Shown one piece after another: positions 44,101 to 57,749 of a stretch of DNA of 64,000 nucleotides. The position numbers and the translations under genes were made by a program. The stretch comes from Microglena sp. YARC. Its lineage: Eukaryota; Chlorophyta; Chlorophyceae; Chlamydomonadales; Chlamydomonadaceae. Below the pieces are notes generated by a model, which did not search any database, was not told the origin of the DNA, and was given only the letters and a program-made list of their open reading frames with translations. The stretch is from the NCBI GenBank assembly GCA_022414725.1, contig CM039466.1, positions 10,765,247-10,829,246 of the forward strand. Direction: 5' to 3'. The first letter of the stretch is position 1. The number at the start of each line of letters is the position of its first letter.

Positions 44101-47100
44101 CTTTCTTCTACATTTATCTACATGTATCTACATTTGCATCCTTTCTTCTACATTTATCTACATGTATCTACATTTGCATCCTTTCTTCTACATTTATCTA
44201 CATGTATCTACATTTATTTGCATCCTTTCTTCTACATTTATCTACATTGTATCTACATTTGCATCCTTTCTTCTACATTTATCTACATGTATCTACATTT
44301 GCATCCTTTCTTCTACATTTAGCTACATGTATCTACATTTGCATCCTTTCTTCTACATTTATCTACATGTATCTACATTTGCATCCTTTCTTCTACATTT
44401 ATCTACATGTATTCTACATTTGCATCCTTTCTTCTACATTTATCTACATGTATCCATTTGCATCCTTTCTTCTACATTTAGCTACATGTTACATTTGCAT
44501 CCTTTCTTCTACATTTATCTACATGATCTCACTATCTACATTTGCTCTTTGCATCTTCTACATTTATCTACTCGCACTACATGTATCTACATTTGCATCC
44601 TTCTTCTACATTATTATCATTTATTACATGTATCTACATGTATCTACATTTGTATACTCTACATTTGCATCCTTTACTCAGGTTCGTCATTTATCTACAT
44701 TTGCATCCTCTACATGTATATGAATACATGTATCTACATTTGTATCTACATGTTATTACATTTCATCTACATTCTCTCTTTATCTATCACTTTGCATCCT
44801 TTCTTCTACATTTATCTACATGTATCTTTGTATCTACATTTGCATCCTTACATGTATCTACATTTGGATTCACATTTATCTACATGCATACTACATTTAT
44901 GCTCTACATTTGCTTCTTACATATCTACATGTATCTACATTTGCATCTTATCTACCAGTATTATTTTTCTTCTATATTTATACCTTGTATCTACATTTGC
45001 ATTTGCTCCTTTCTTACCTTGAGCTACATTTATGTATCTAACAGTTGCTCCTTTCTCTACTATTACATTTACATTTGCATTTATCTACATGTTATCTACA
45101 TTTGCATCCTTTCTTCCTACATTTAGCTACATTGCATCACCTAATCTACATTTGCATTTTCTACATTATCTACATGTATCCACATCTTGCATGATCTCTT
45201 CCTACATTTATCTACATGCCACATCGTGTATCAGTCATCTACATCCTGCTGTATCTACATTTGCACTTTTGTCTACATGCTTTATCAGTGTACATGCCCA
45301 TCCTTCTTCTATCATTCTACTTTATCTTACATGTATCTACTTGTATTCCACCATTTATTCTACATGATCTACATTGCATCCCAAGTTCTACACTTACTTC
45401 TTAATACAATGTATCTACATTTGCATCCTCCTTCTTCTACATTTATCTTACATGTATCACCATCCTTTCTTCTACATTTATCTACATGATCTACATTTGT
45501 TTGCATCCTTTCTTCCTACATGTTCTATTGTACATCTTCTCTCAACTACATTTATCCTACATGTATCTACATTGGGCTTTCATTTTTCTTTATAATTATT
45601 ACTGTATCATCTACATCTTCCTTTCTTCTGTATTACATTTATCTACATGTATCTACAAATTTGCATCCTTTCTTTACACTTTTCTACATGTATCTACATT
45701 TGCATGCCTTTTTCTTACCTAATTTATCTACATGTATCCACATTTGCCATCCTTTCCTTCTACATTTGACCTCACAGTGGTGTGTACATGTATGTGGCTT
45801 ACATTGCATCCTTTCTATCATTTACACAATGTATCTACATTTGCATCCTTTCTTCTACATTAATCTACATGTAATCTACATTTGCATCCTTCCCTTCTAC
45901 ATTTATCTATTTTGTTCCATGTTCCTTCACATCTACATTTGTATCTATCTTTCATTTAGCTACTTTATCGCTTTTACATGTATCTATTTGATCCCTTTCA
46001 TTTCTCTACATTATTCCATTTGCTATCCTTCTTCTATTTATCTACATGTATCTACATTTGCATCCTTTCTTTACATTTATTACATGTATCTACATTTGCA
46101 TCCTTTCTTCTACTTTATACCACTGTTTACATCTACATCCTTCTTTTATCTACATGTATCCTACATGCATCTTTCTTTACAGTTTTATCTACATGTATCT
46201 ACATTTGCATCCTTTCTTCTACATTATCTACATGTATCTAATTGCATCCTTTCTTCTACATTTAGCTACTATGTATCTACATTTGCATCCTTTTTACATT
46301 TAGTCTACATTGTATCTATTTGCTACATGTATCACATTTGCATCCTTTCTTCACATTTTATCTACATGTATATAGAAAATAGCCTATCTCCACATGAATC
46401 CCTTTTCTACATTTATCACATTGGTGCATCCTCTTCACATTATCACAATTTCTACATTTGCATCCTTTCTTCTACATTTATCTACATGTATCTACATTTG
46501 CCATCCTTTCTTCTACATTTATCTACATGTATCTACTTGCATCCTTTCTTCTACATTTGCAATCTTTCTTTCCTAATATTTATCTACAGATCATTTGCAT
46601 CCTAACTTCCTTCTACATTTATCTACATGTATCTACATTTGCATCTTTCTTTATATTTATCTACATGTATCGTACATCCTTTCTTCTACATTTATATTGT
46701 ATCTACCATTGCATCCTTTCCTTCTCTACATTTAGCACATTATGCCGATCCATTTATCCTTCTTCTACATTTATCTACATTTGCATCCTTTCTCTACATG
46801 TATCTACATTATCAACATTGCATCCTTCTTCCTTTGCATGTAAATCTACATTTTGCATCCTCCATATTTAAGGCTACATGTATCTACATTTGCATCCTTC
46901 TTCTACATTTTATTTATCTATTTGCATCCTTTCTGTATCGTACATTATTACATGCATCCTTCTTCTACATTTATCTACATGTATCTACATTTGCATCCTC
47001 TTCTCACATTTATCTACATGTATCTACATTTGCTCTTTCATCCTTTCTTCTACATTTAGCTACATGTTATCTACAGGTTTGCATCCTTTCGTTCTACATT

Positions 47101-47620
47101 TAGCTACATGTATCTACAATTTGCCATCCTTTCTTCTACAGTTTATCTACATGTATCCATTTGCATGCGAATCTTCTTTTACATTTTAGCTACATGTATC
47201 TACATTGGCATCTTTGTCTAGCATTTAGCTAATGTATTACATCTGCATCCTTTCTCCACATTATCTGACGGATGTATCTACATTGCATCCCTTCTCTACA
47301 TTATCTACATGTATCTACATTGCATCCCTTTCTTCTACATTATCTACAATGTATCTACATTTGCACCTTTCTTCTACATTTATCTACATGTATCCACTTT
47401 GCGATCCTTCCTTTCTACATTATACGGAGTTTGTATTCGGTTGCACTACGATGTGGTGCATCCTTTCTTTCTACATTATCTACATGTATCTATCATTTGC
47501 ATCCTTTCTTCTACATTATCTTACATGTATCTACATTGTGCGACATCCCTTCTCTCTCACATTACTCTACAGTGTAGTCTACATTTCATCCTTCTCTACA
47601 TGTTATGCGTACCATGCTAT
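26171..47620 (+). repeat. 40-bp satellite array, about 535 units
   Basis: Unit of four related decamers TTTGCATCCT, TTCTTCTACA, TTTATCTACA and TGTATCTACA, 30% GC with C:G of 10:2. About 27290-40500 is almost perfectly uniform; the few interior variants are mostly TTTATCTACA to TTTAGCTACA (at 27201, 35321, 38841, 41041 and on). The left edge (26520-26660) has rearranged units, and after about 42070 indels rise steadily toward the gap. The unit has no stop codon in any + frame, which creates overlapping frames of up to 5404 codons; these are not genes. It follows SETD9-like exon 6, so it lies in a later intron or truncates that gene. Confidence 0.98.
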
Positions 47621-48000
47621 GCTACAATTGTGGCATGCCTTTCTACGTAGCGATAGGGCAGAATGGAGCATCTACACCTTTCCTGCACATAAGCGCGTGC
47701 GTGTCTACATTACGTGACACCTGCGCCTTTTTGCATGCGCGTGTAACGTGATCTACATGTAGTCTCACGATGTATCTTACGATTTTCGCATCCTCTGTCT
47801 GGAGCTGTGTTAGTCTACATGTATCGCTACGATCTGCATCCTATTTTCATCAACAGTTCTATCTAAGTGTATCTACATTTGACGAATCATCCTTTCTTCT
47901 CTAACATTTATACGTAAGTGTACTACGATTGTGCATCCTTTCGTTCTACATTTATCTACAGGGTATCTAAGTCTCTCGTCACTATATCCTTCTCTTCTTC

Positions 48001-49000
48001 NNNNNNNNNNNNNNNNNNNNNNNNNNNNNNNNNNNNNNNNNNNNNNNNNNNNNNNNNNNNNNNNNNNNNNNNNNNNNNNNNNNNNNNNNNNNNNNNNNNN
48101 NNNNNNNNNNNNNNNNNNNNNNNNNNNNNNNNNNNNNNNNNNNNNNNNNNNNNNNNNNNNNNNNNNNNNNNNNNNNNNNNNNNNNNNNNNNNNNNNNNNN
48201 NNNNNNNNNNNNNNNNNNNNNNNNNNNNNNNNNNNNNNNNNNNNNNNNNNNNNNNNNNNNNNNNNNNNNNNNNNNNNNNNNNNNNNNNNNNNNNNNNNNN
48301 NNNNNNNNNNNNNNNNNNNNNNNNNNNNNNNNNNNNNNNNNNNNNNNNNNNNNNNNNNNNNNNNNNNNNNNNNNNNNNNNNNNNNNNNNNNNNNNNNNNN
48401 NNNNNNNNNNNNNNNNNNNNNNNNNNNNNNNNNNNNNNNNNNNNNNNNNNNNNNNNNNNNNNNNNNNNNNNNNNNNNNNNNNNNNNNNNNNNNNNNNNNN
48501 NNNNNNNNNNNNNNNNNNNNNNNNNNNNNNNNNNNNNNNNNNNNNNNNNNNNNNNNNNNNNNNNNNNNNNNNNNNNNNNNNNNNNNNNNNNNNNNNNNNN
48601 NNNNNNNNNNNNNNNNNNNNNNNNNNNNNNNNNNNNNNNNNNNNNNNNNNNNNNNNNNNNNNNNNNNNNNNNNNNNNNNNNNNNNNNNNNNNNNNNNNNN
48701 NNNNNNNNNNNNNNNNNNNNNNNNNNNNNNNNNNNNNNNNNNNNNNNNNNNNNNNNNNNNNNNNNNNNNNNNNNNNNNNNNNNNNNNNNNNNNNNNNNNN
48801 NNNNNNNNNNNNNNNNNNNNNNNNNNNNNNNNNNNNNNNNNNNNNNNNNNNNNNNNNNNNNNNNNNNNNNNNNNNNNNNNNNNNNNNNNNNNNNNNNNNN
48901 NNNNNNNNNNNNNNNNNNNNNNNNNNNNNNNNNNNNNNNNNNNNNNNNNNNNNNNNNNNNNNNNNNNNNNNNNNNNNNNNNNNNNNNNNNNNNNNNNNNN
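48001..49000. other. Assembly gap, exactly 1000 N
   Basis: A round-number run of N, typical of a scaffold join of unknown size. Confidence 0.99.
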
Positions 49001-50400
49001 CAGTTGCCCGAGCCTGGACCGATAGAGCATCTTAGGTCGGTTGTTTGGAGGGGTGTGTTGTGCTGGTGTGAGGATGGATTTATGTGGGCTTGATCATAGT
49101 GGGCGATTGTGCGGGATAGGGGTACAGACGAATAAGAGGGGTGGTACTGATTGACTTCAGATATTCGCATTGAACGGTCAAATGGAAGGAGGGTTGCTAG
49201 GTTAGGGTTGAGTTAGCAGTCCTGGGGGGCCACAGTTACGTTGTTTAGGTTGAAGAAGTAGCACAAGGCAATGCCATGCAATAACTCATAGAGGGTGTCT
49301 GCCTGACTCAGATATTCCATTTGTTACGGTCAATGAAAGGTTTGGCCTAGGTTAGTGTTTCTGAGGTACGGCGAAGCCAGGACGCATGACGGTGTGGGAT
49401 GGGTGTGTGGAGGTAAAAGCAGAAAGCCATGGGGCCGATAGGATAAAGGCATAGATGTGAAACTGGTTGGACGTCAGAATATTCCATTGAAGTCAAGGGA
49501 GACGGTGGTGTAGGGGTTAAAGGTTGTAGTAGGTGTTCAGAAGGTGGATGACCACTTATCTAGGACACGGAATGGGGCTATAAGTATTCGGCATCTAGTC
49601 TTAGATGCCGATATTAGCATCCGTAGTGCATGTAGTTCACGCATTTCTATCTGATCAGATTTATGTCCTCATAACTCCCGTAGCCTAGCAGTAGTCTGCC
49701 ACAAGTAAGCGCCGCAGCGCATGGACGACTTCCCCACAGTTTGTTTTTGGTGAAGAAGTCGTAATGTCATATGTCTGAATGATATGTCATATGATATGAA
49801 TATGGTCGATATTGCTGGAATGATTATGTCATATGATATGAGGAGTATTGAACTTTGTCTGCAATGAAGGCTGCTAGTATGGCTGAATAGCCAGCCAGGG
49901 GATCTACCAAGAAGCTGTTATGTGGGGATCGGAATATGACATCAATATGAACGGCAATATGAAGCATATTTATATTTTCATGCATAGTGTTATGGTCATG
50001 TTGGAACGACGGCGGTCTAAGCTAGGCCAAGTCACCACTCATATAATGAAATCATTTGATGCACCTTTTGTATGATATCAATCTAGTGATTATTAGGAAC
50101 GCGGTTTGGTCGATTATGTGAGTGTGTGGTCTGCTGACGTTATGCTAGTATTTAGCTCAATGTGTGTGTGCGCCGGTCGGAGTTCAATTCTCAGATTCGT
50201 TCCAACCCAGTGTTCTGACTAGGCCTTAAGGTCATCTTCCCTTCATATATGAGATATCGATGTGATATCATTTGTGGTGTTTGATATCAATTTGTATGAC
50301 CGCTAGTCTGGCTAGAGCCAAGAGTTGCCCACCCCTCGTAATATGACATGTCTGAGTTGAAAATTTGTATGATATCATGTTGATTCACTTTGTGTGAAAA
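49001..50400. other. Unassigned sequence after gap
   Basis: Includes ATATGATATGTCATATGA-like repetition (about 49760-50380). No gene or dispersed family recognised; base accuracy may be low. Confidence 0.5.
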
Positions 50401-52590
50401 TCATACCCCTTTGCCTTTGAATTCGGCTTTTCGTTATGCCGGTGCGCCTGTGAAGTGTATTTGTGTTTTTTTTAAGGGTTGGGGGGGTTTGGGGGGGCGG
50501 GGGGGTGAGGTGGGAGGGGAGGGGGGGGATATTGGAGGCCGAGTGGTGGCTAGTTGGTGTTGGCCGTCAGTATGGATATCGTGGTCCATCCTAGAGATGA
50601 AGACTTGGCTAGGGTCTTTTTGGCTGAATATGGCTCAGCTCTCAGTTGGAATAATCTTAGACCTAGCAGCTGGTATAAAGTCCTAGGACTCTCAGAAGGA
50701 CGTAAAAATACAGTCGCCTCACTTATTTTTGGCGGAGGAGGGGCCACCAATCATTGGGGCTATTTCCTGGCGGAACAAGCTTGCAACCTGGTCGATGTCG
50801 GCTGAGAGCGCACCGAATCTGCCAGGTGACTGTAGGGCTCAGTCTTTCAGCATGGATGGTGACTAGACTGGAAGCGGCCGTAGCCTAAGAGATGAACAAA
50901 TTGCAGGCGCACCGCACGCAGCATCCAGCGCCGAGCGCGAGGGTCGAGCGCTCACTAGGCCACCCATTCGTGAGCCAACCAGTCCACCATGCACCAGGCC
51001 CGCACGCAGGGCCACCAGGTCATCCCGCCAGCAAAATATAGTCCAACCCACCAGGCGCACCCACCAGCCAGCCACCCACAGCCAAACCACCAAGGCGAGC
51101 CAGCTGAGAGGCGCTATTCACCTGAATGCTCCTGTCCCTGTCCTCTACGCGCACCAAATGCTGCAGTGCTGTAGACAAAGGTCTCTCCAAGTGAAGGCGG
51201 TGACTACAATGAGGACCAGCCCTGGGCGTGCCCGCTCCCTGGAACATTAATCGAAGTTATTAGAGCGTCTAGTCCAGCCACTAGAGGGTCCGATAGCCGA
51301 TTTGTAGGGACAATCACGGACTCTCTACTCACCACCCACCATTCTCTCTTAAGGGTTTCCCCTGGAACTACTTTACATGTTCCTATTTAGCGCTCCACGT
51401 CAATGGTCGGACAGTGGAACTGGTTAGGGGCGTGCAGGTCGTCTTTTCAGCATGGCCGGTTGGTCTTAATTGGAGACGCCTGCTTAAATTAATTATCATA
51501 GGAAGGCCGAGCGCTCGAATAGACCACCGCAGCATAGGGGGAGGGAGGCAAGGGGGAGAAGGGACCACCATCAGGTATCCACCCACCGCACGCACCACCC
51601 AGCTAGTCCTAATGTCCTCCTGAACACCTGTAGCCTGTCCATGCTCACGCAATCTGCAGTGAATGTAGAGGGGCTGCCTCAGGGATGAATTGGTGTTGTA
51701 CATTGGAGACGACCTGGGGCTTGGATGGTAGTTGGAACTTGTATAAAAGCGCTGCATTGAGTTGCAGCGGTTAAATTGAGGTTATTGTAAGTGAATTGCA
51801 AAACAATCAGTGATGGCCAGCGATTTAAGGTTATTGTAAGGTGAAATTCCAACTTGGTGGATGCGTGATTGTATAAAACAGAGTGAACAATTGAAAGATT
51901 TAAACATCCAAGGTTGTCACAAAGATGAGCGCTAAGGCACGTGCCAGGGTGAGATTAAGGGAACCAAAATTGTAAGATTTGCTTACGTGGCGCGGAACTG
52001 AGCCAACATCAGCATCATAGATACCAGTTACCATGCGTCGAGATGAAATAATGACGGACCCTAAGACGCCTGTATTGGGAGACAGAAGCCAAGGTCGCCC
52101 ACTCAGGTTGGGTGTTTCGAGACCCCCGCACCTGCCCGAATTTTTAAGCCTGTGCTTCCTGCCAACTTGAGCCATTCGTTCTGATTCGGTTGATCTCCTA
52201 CAGCAAGGTGTATGGCAGTGTTGTAGTGGGGAGACGTGAAGGTTCTCAGTATGATGGTGACTTACATGTGATGGAGGGACCAGGGCTTGGGGCCGTTGGA
52301 GTGGTGGTTAAGACTGTGGTATAGGAACCTCGCAGTGATTGTAGTGATTGCCGTTCTTTTTGGTGTATTTATAGATGCAGTGGATTTTGATGGCAGGTGA
52401 GGGCAGTGAATAGCGGTATATGGTAGTGATTGCTACAGCAGTGATTGCAGTGAGTGTGTGTGGGCATTTCTGTACTTCACCTGGTAACTGCTAAACAGTC
52501 GCTGTTTCGATAAGTGGAGCCGTGGGTCTCAGCTATCGATTGGTCTGACTACATGAGACAAACCTGGGTTTTGGATTGTGAGTGAACCAC
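50401..52590. other. Unassigned sequence
   Basis: A G-run-rich patch at 50478-50530 and an open frame at 50554-50805 without family resemblance. Nothing supportable. Confidence 0.4.
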
Positions 52591-53025
52591 CGCCCACCCT
52601 TATCCTCCACCTTTGACCCTGCACCCTTATGCCATCATCCTCCAAACCTCTTATCCCGACCACTCGAACACGCACACCCGACCTCAACCCCAGCCCTCAA
52701 CCTCAACCTCTTACCCACCTGCTTTACCCTCAGATAACCCTTACCGTACTCTTAACTCACTCGACTCAAACCTTACTCTCAATGATCACCTCACCGCTTG
52801 ATCGCTCACCCTTTACCCCTACCTTACCCACCCCTTCAACCTCACCCCAACCACACCTAACCCAAATCTCAACCCACCCTTACTCCTCACCCCCCTCACT
52901 CCTTAACCTCAAACTGCAATCCTCAAGCCTTACCGTCACCCCCAATTCCCACTTACCTCGAGCATCACCCTCACCCGCGCTACCCTACCTTACCTCTCAC
53001 CCTCACTTCACCTCTACGAGAGGTT
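52590..53025 (+). repeat. CCCTCACCCTTACC-type repeat
   Basis: C-rich ACCCTCACC/AACCTCAACC units; a related tract lies at 53500-53690. Confidence 0.85.
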
Positions 53026-53499
53026 TCTTTATTGTACTGTGTGCGTTGGGTGCGCAGGGGAGTTATCACAGTTGGGGAGAGACAGGCCACATGAGCCAGT
53101 GGGGTCTGTGTTCCATCTTATTCTCTTTTCCTATGGGGCTCAATCCGTTATTCAAGGTCCTTCAATACTATCCAGAGTTTCTATCACGCTGTAACAACCT
53201 CATGCCCCGTGGCATACTCTCACTTACCGGGGTCCACGCCCTCGCAGCGAAGCAGACCCACGCACCAGGTCACACAGAGGCGGACATGCGAAGCTGAACC
53301 ATGCAGACAGTTGACACTCCAGCTCACCTCTCTCGTCACATAGTCACCACATCTCAGTGCTTCTCAGGACTTTGGGGGCTGCGCCACGATTCTATAGATG
53401 GGAGGCACTCAGCGGCGGGAAGCAGGCACGCGAGTGGTGCTGCGAGGTCTAACACAAACTCCTTCCATGGACACAATTCTTTTTCAGTCCTTATCTACC

Positions 53500-53690
53500 C
53501 TGACACCTTACCGCCAAAACCTCACCGGGCTCATCTCACCGCTCACCCTCAATCTCACTCCACACCCTCCATCCTCATTCTCACCCTCACCTCTTGCCCT
53601 CCACCCTTTTACCCTCAAACTCACGCTTTTTACTCCCTCACCCTTTACTTCTTGCCCCGGGATTCAACCTCACTCCCACGCGACTCAACC
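53500..53690 (+). repeat. CTCACCCTCAA-type repeat
   Basis: Second tract of the same composition as 52590-53025. Confidence 0.8.
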
Positions 53691-54200
53691 TCACAGACCG
53701 TTCATGTGACTTGGGCTCGCCAGATTCACGTGGGGAGGCAGGCCCAATGCGTCCAGGGTCCACCACAAAACGCATCCAGAGAGGGGCAACATCCTTTCGC
53801 AAGTCCTTATCTCCCCCCAGAACAACCCTTGCAACGGGGTTGTTGATCTGCGAGCAGATAACAAGGGCTTCCCTTACAAAGATAGGCGGGCATCGGCGAT
53901 TATGGACAGGCCAAAGCCAAATTCAAGCACGCTCTACCCTTCTGCTTCACCATCAGCAGCAGCGAGGGCCAGGCCACTGCAACTATCAGCACTTTACCAC
54001 CACCATCAGATCAGCAGCAGGCAGCCAGGCCAACTGGTCATTATCAGCAAGGCTCACCACCACGCACCATCATCAGCAGCAGCTGCATGCCACCACCATT
54101 CCTGACGAGGTCCTGCAGCATACTCAGGTTTTCGCCAGGGCAGAAGCATCAGCCCCAGTCCCTGAGCCCAAACTTCTGAGGAACTGAAGAAGGCACAATC
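53690..54200. other. Unassigned with CAGCAG/CACCAT patches
   Basis: ATCAGCAGCAGC-type patches at 53945-54110; no gene recognised. Confidence 0.5.
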
Positions 54201-54460
54201 CCTGGGTCTCTAAAGTTTCCCTGGGGCCCGGCCAATGGGCCCCCAGGTGTCCCTGGACTCAACTGAGGTTCGCGAGGGACAGAACAGAGGGCAAATCCCC
54301 ATGTCCTGGGTCCATGTTTCCTGGGTCCTTTCCATGTCAACTTTTACTGGACCCCCAATGCTCCATGTCCCTGAAACCCCTAAGATTCCGAGGAATCGAA
54401 GATGGAACAACTCCCTGGGAGCCGTGTCCCAATTTCACCAAGGGGACTGAAGAGAGGGCA
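54175..54460 (+). repeat. Degenerate tandem repeat, about 120-130 bp
   Basis: Related segments GAGGAACTGAAGAAGGCACA.TCCCTGGG, TGAGGTTCGCGAGGGACAGA and GAGGAATCGAAGATGGAACA.CTCCCTGGG, separated by CCATGTC.CTGGGTCC-like text. Confidence 0.55.
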
Positions 54461-54619
54461 CAAATGAAAGCCTCCCCCATGAGAGCCAACAAAGTGGGGG
54501 CGTCTGGTTGTAAGCGCTGGAGGAAATGGCAACATTACTTATAGAAGGGGGGCTTCGCCCCATAGCAATGCCTCCAAACCAATTAGAAAGGCACATCACT
54601 CCACAGCACAGACTGCCAA

Positions 54620-55480
54620 ACCATGGGGGGGCATGGCACCCAATGCCAGGTCAAGCCAAGCCCAGGTCAAGTCAATCAAGCCAAAAGTCCAGGTCAAGCC
54701 AGACCATGAAGCAAGGGTCATTGCAGTCACTGGGCAGTACCGTGGGCGCAGCAGATACCACGCTTGGGGGCAAGACAGCATGGCAATATACACCACAGCT
54801 GCTGCGTCCGCGGGATTATATATTACACAAGACCTTGAATTTGGCACATCACCTTTATAGAAAGCAACGCGATGGGGAAGCAAGCCCTAACCAATGGGGG
54901 GTGCATGGGCACTTCGAGTGTGCCAGCCAGGTCGAAGCCTAGGAGTACAATGCCAGGTCAAGCCAACGCCGAGGGAAGAAAGGTGTTCAGGTCATGTGCT
55001 ATCCCTACAGATATTTCGTACCAACAGCAGACAACAGTGGCTTGCACGCACCATGGCAATGCAGGCAGGGGCCCGAAAGATGACACTCGAAAGAACACTT
55101 GGAAGGAAATGGTGCATGACCGCTACTTAGCAGCGAGAGACCCTACTTTGTGGAGCCTACGAATGGCGATCCATCACACGGAGACTAGAAGCACTTGACA
55201 TTGCATCACTTAGGTATTCATTGGACCAAGAGGTAGAGGGGAGACACGATTCTTAGTCCAGACAATGCATCACGGCTCTCTGGTGGTTGAGAATATAACA
55301 TGGGCTGTAAAATTCCCACCTTGAAGGCACATAGCCCCCAAAGGGCGCACACTTACGCGGGAAACCATGAAGGGGGATGCTATGGCTACAGACCAGACCG
55401 GTCAAGCCAAGCCAAGCCAGGTCAATCCACGCGGACCAAGCGCCAGGACATAAGGTGCATCAAGGTGGGTTCTTGGTGGG
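54620..55480 (+). repeat. GGTCAAGCCAAGCC-rich degenerate repeats
   Basis: GTCAAGCCAAGCCCAGGTCA at about 54650-54705, with related text at 54900-54970 and 55395-55430; intervening sequence unassigned. Confidence 0.6.
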
Positions 55481-55729
55481 AGTAGCAAAAGCAGAATACG
55501 CTTCTAGAAGACCATAGCGGATGTTTTATTCACAAATATAGGACAGCGAAAACTTTCAAGCCCGAGGGGCTCACCGACAACTGGGGTGGACTTTGCGATG
55601 GGGTTGCGGTGGTTTTTGGTACATACCTCAGGAACTTATGAACCGCGGTCAGGCTCAACACAACTTGACACCAACCTCGAGAGATTCATACCGGTACACA
55701 CCTTTAGCCACAGGAGGACCTGCAGGACC

Positions 55730-56330
55730 ACAATTGATTATTTACACGCACAGTAAACGCGGAAACCACAGAAGGCATGGTGAGCACGGGGAGGACGGTA
55801 TGTTCGAAAGACACCAGCACAGTGACCTGCACCGCACAGAGAGGCCAATGTGGTGTATCACACGGAACCAAATCCCGGACACAACCGGGAGCATGGTGCA
55901 CATCACATTCTTTTCTGCGCCAACACAGAGACCTGCTCCACCCAAAGTGTATAACAGCGGAGGTGAGGAGGACGGTGAGAGCAGGGGGATTGGTTACGGA
56001 ACCACACCACAGAAGCGGTTGGTCAGTGGATAGGGGGGAGTAGGTCATGGTGGCCGCCACATCACAGCGGATAACACACAGAGACATATGCTCTCATCAC
56101 CAAATGTATTAATCACTTGTTATGGGGGTCACCCAGCGACAGAAGCATGGTGCTACATTCACAGCCAGCACATTGACTTGCTGGGGCGCCAGCCAGGGCG
56201 TAAGTTTGTATCAACGTTTACGGTACCCACACCGGACGGAGCATGGTGCCACATCACGACCAGACACGTTATGGCCATCATATCAGGACCACAGCAGTCG
56301 CGGATCATACTCAGACCTGCGGCGTGCGAA
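55730..56330 (+). repeat. Degenerate tandem repeat, GAGCATGGTGCACATCAC units
   Basis: GAAGGCATGGTGAGCAC, GGGAGCATGGTGCACATCAC, GAAGCATGGTGCTACATTCA and GGAGCATGGTGCCACATCAC, each followed by CACAGAGACCTGC-like or CCACAGCAG-like text. Spacing is irregular, about 100-220 bp. Confidence 0.6.
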
Positions 56331-56439
56331 GGCGCATGGCGCAGACGGGAACACAGTGCCATGCAGCTGGTGTGGGGGCCATGCAGGTGTCAAGTGGTGG
56401 AGGAGCGTAGTGTGTGGAGGGCTGACTTACATACTGGCG

Positions 56440-57120
56440 TGAGGCATGCTGTCAGTGGTGAGTTGGAGCGTAAGTGGGCAGTACATAGCTGGCGTGAGGC
56501 ATGCTGTCAGCGGTGAGGTGCATGTCTGCGCGGTGATCTGTCGTAGGCGAGAGGAGGGAGGAAAGATAATGTAATTATAGGAGCTGGCGGGTATTAAAGC
56601 TGCTGGCACGCAAGTGGTGTGTCCCAGGGGCATGCGGTCCAGTGGCGAGGTAGCTTAGGTGTCGGCCTGGCGCAGGGCTAGTTAGAGTTGGAGGCACAGT
56701 GCTAGCGAAGTGTGTATGGATCATGCTGGTAGCGGGGGGCGAGGTACATGTGTCGGTTCGTGCGGAGCAAGACACGTGGGGGGACATGTGGAACCTCGTG
56801 CAGGGAGATGGTCCCGCGGACTGTCAGTGACAGCGAGGGGGGATGGAGTGGTGCAGCCGCCAATCTTGGCAGCGTGAGTGGAGCTTAGGCGTATCGGAGT
56901 CATGGTGTGCAGAGTAGGCCACGGGGGAAATGGCAGGATGGGAGCATAAGAGGAGGGGGCAGTAGCGGAGGGGAGCATAGCTGGAGGGAGCTTGAGCAGT
57001 GGAGGGAGAATAGCAGGAGGAAGCATAGCAAAGCCCGGTGGGGGGTGGCGGGTGGGAGAAGCGTCAACCTGCCGTCTGAATAAAAGTGAGTGATACTATT
57101 AAGTAGATAGAGAAATACAT
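56440..57120. repeat. GGCGTGAGGCATGCTGTCAG and GGAGGGAGCATAGC repeats
   Basis: GGCGTGAGGCATGCTGTCAG at about 56435 and 56490; GGAGGGAGAATAGCAGGAGG units at 56940-57025. No gene recognised. Confidence 0.6.
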
Positions 57121-57300
57121 TAAATAAATATTGAATAAATAAATATGTGTAATAGAATACAGAGTGGATATTTTATACATAGTGGATAAATAAATAAAAA
57201 GGATAAATAAAGTATAAATAAAGTATAGAGTAATATAGCGGTTAGAAGTTGAGCAGTACCATAAAAGTGAGTGATAAATAAATAAATAGATAAATAAGAG
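57120..57300. repeat. AAATAAATA-rich tract
   Basis: ATAAATAAATA and ATAGAGTAATATA repetition. Confidence 0.8.
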
Positions 57301-57404
57301 GGGTGTAGGTTCGACTTATTGCGCCGGGGGGGGTTTGCGATCGAGGTGTGAGGTTGAAGGGCGCAGAAGCGCTTTGCCTGGTCACTCTGGGGCCACCAAT
57401 GCAA

Positions 57405-57735
57405 GTGAATGGCTGGGATTTTTACCATCTGGCTAATGTTATGGTGTGAAACTTACCCAGTAAGGGGAACATATTGAAGAATGCACGCTTGGGGTTGGCC
57501 AAAACCACCAATGTCAAGTGAGTGAGTGCTATCTCCACAAAGTGAGTGCTATTAACCATCTGACCACGAGATTCTATGGTGGGAAATATCGGCACGCAGT
57601 AGGGAATTTGGGCGTTGAACGTAAAATTTGCACCCTGATTGGGGGGGGGCGCGAGGAGTGAGTGAGTGCTATTTGCCACCTGAGTAACGTTATGGTGGGA
57701 AATACTTACCGCGTGTTCAGGGGAAACAATTGAAC
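57405..57735 (+). repeat. About 130-140 bp tandem repeat, three units
   Basis: ACCATCTG..TAATGTTATGGTGTGAAACTTACC, ACCATCTGACC...TTCTATGGTGGGAAATA and CCACCTGAGTAACGTTATGG TGGGAAATACTTACC, with GTGAGTGAGTGCTATT spacers. Confidence 0.7.
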
Positions 57736-57749
57736 CAAGTGCACTGGTT

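Noticed and set aside
25874..45022. Very long open frames (up to 5404 codons) on the + strand
   Set aside because: The 40-bp unit lacks stop codons in every + frame, so all three frames give the same 40-residue repeat. No start context, no non-repeat domain, and breaks occur only at TTTAGCTACA variants.
26171..47620. CRISPR array
   Set aside because: Units are contiguous with no unique spacers, and the context is eukaryotic.
47873..49170. Open frames across the N gap
   Set aside because: They consist almost wholly of unknown residues.
50554..50805. 83-codon frame starting MVLAVSMDIVVHPRDE
   Set aside because: Composition is protein-like, but no family is recognised, the opposite strand is open too, and base accuracy in this stretch is doubtful.
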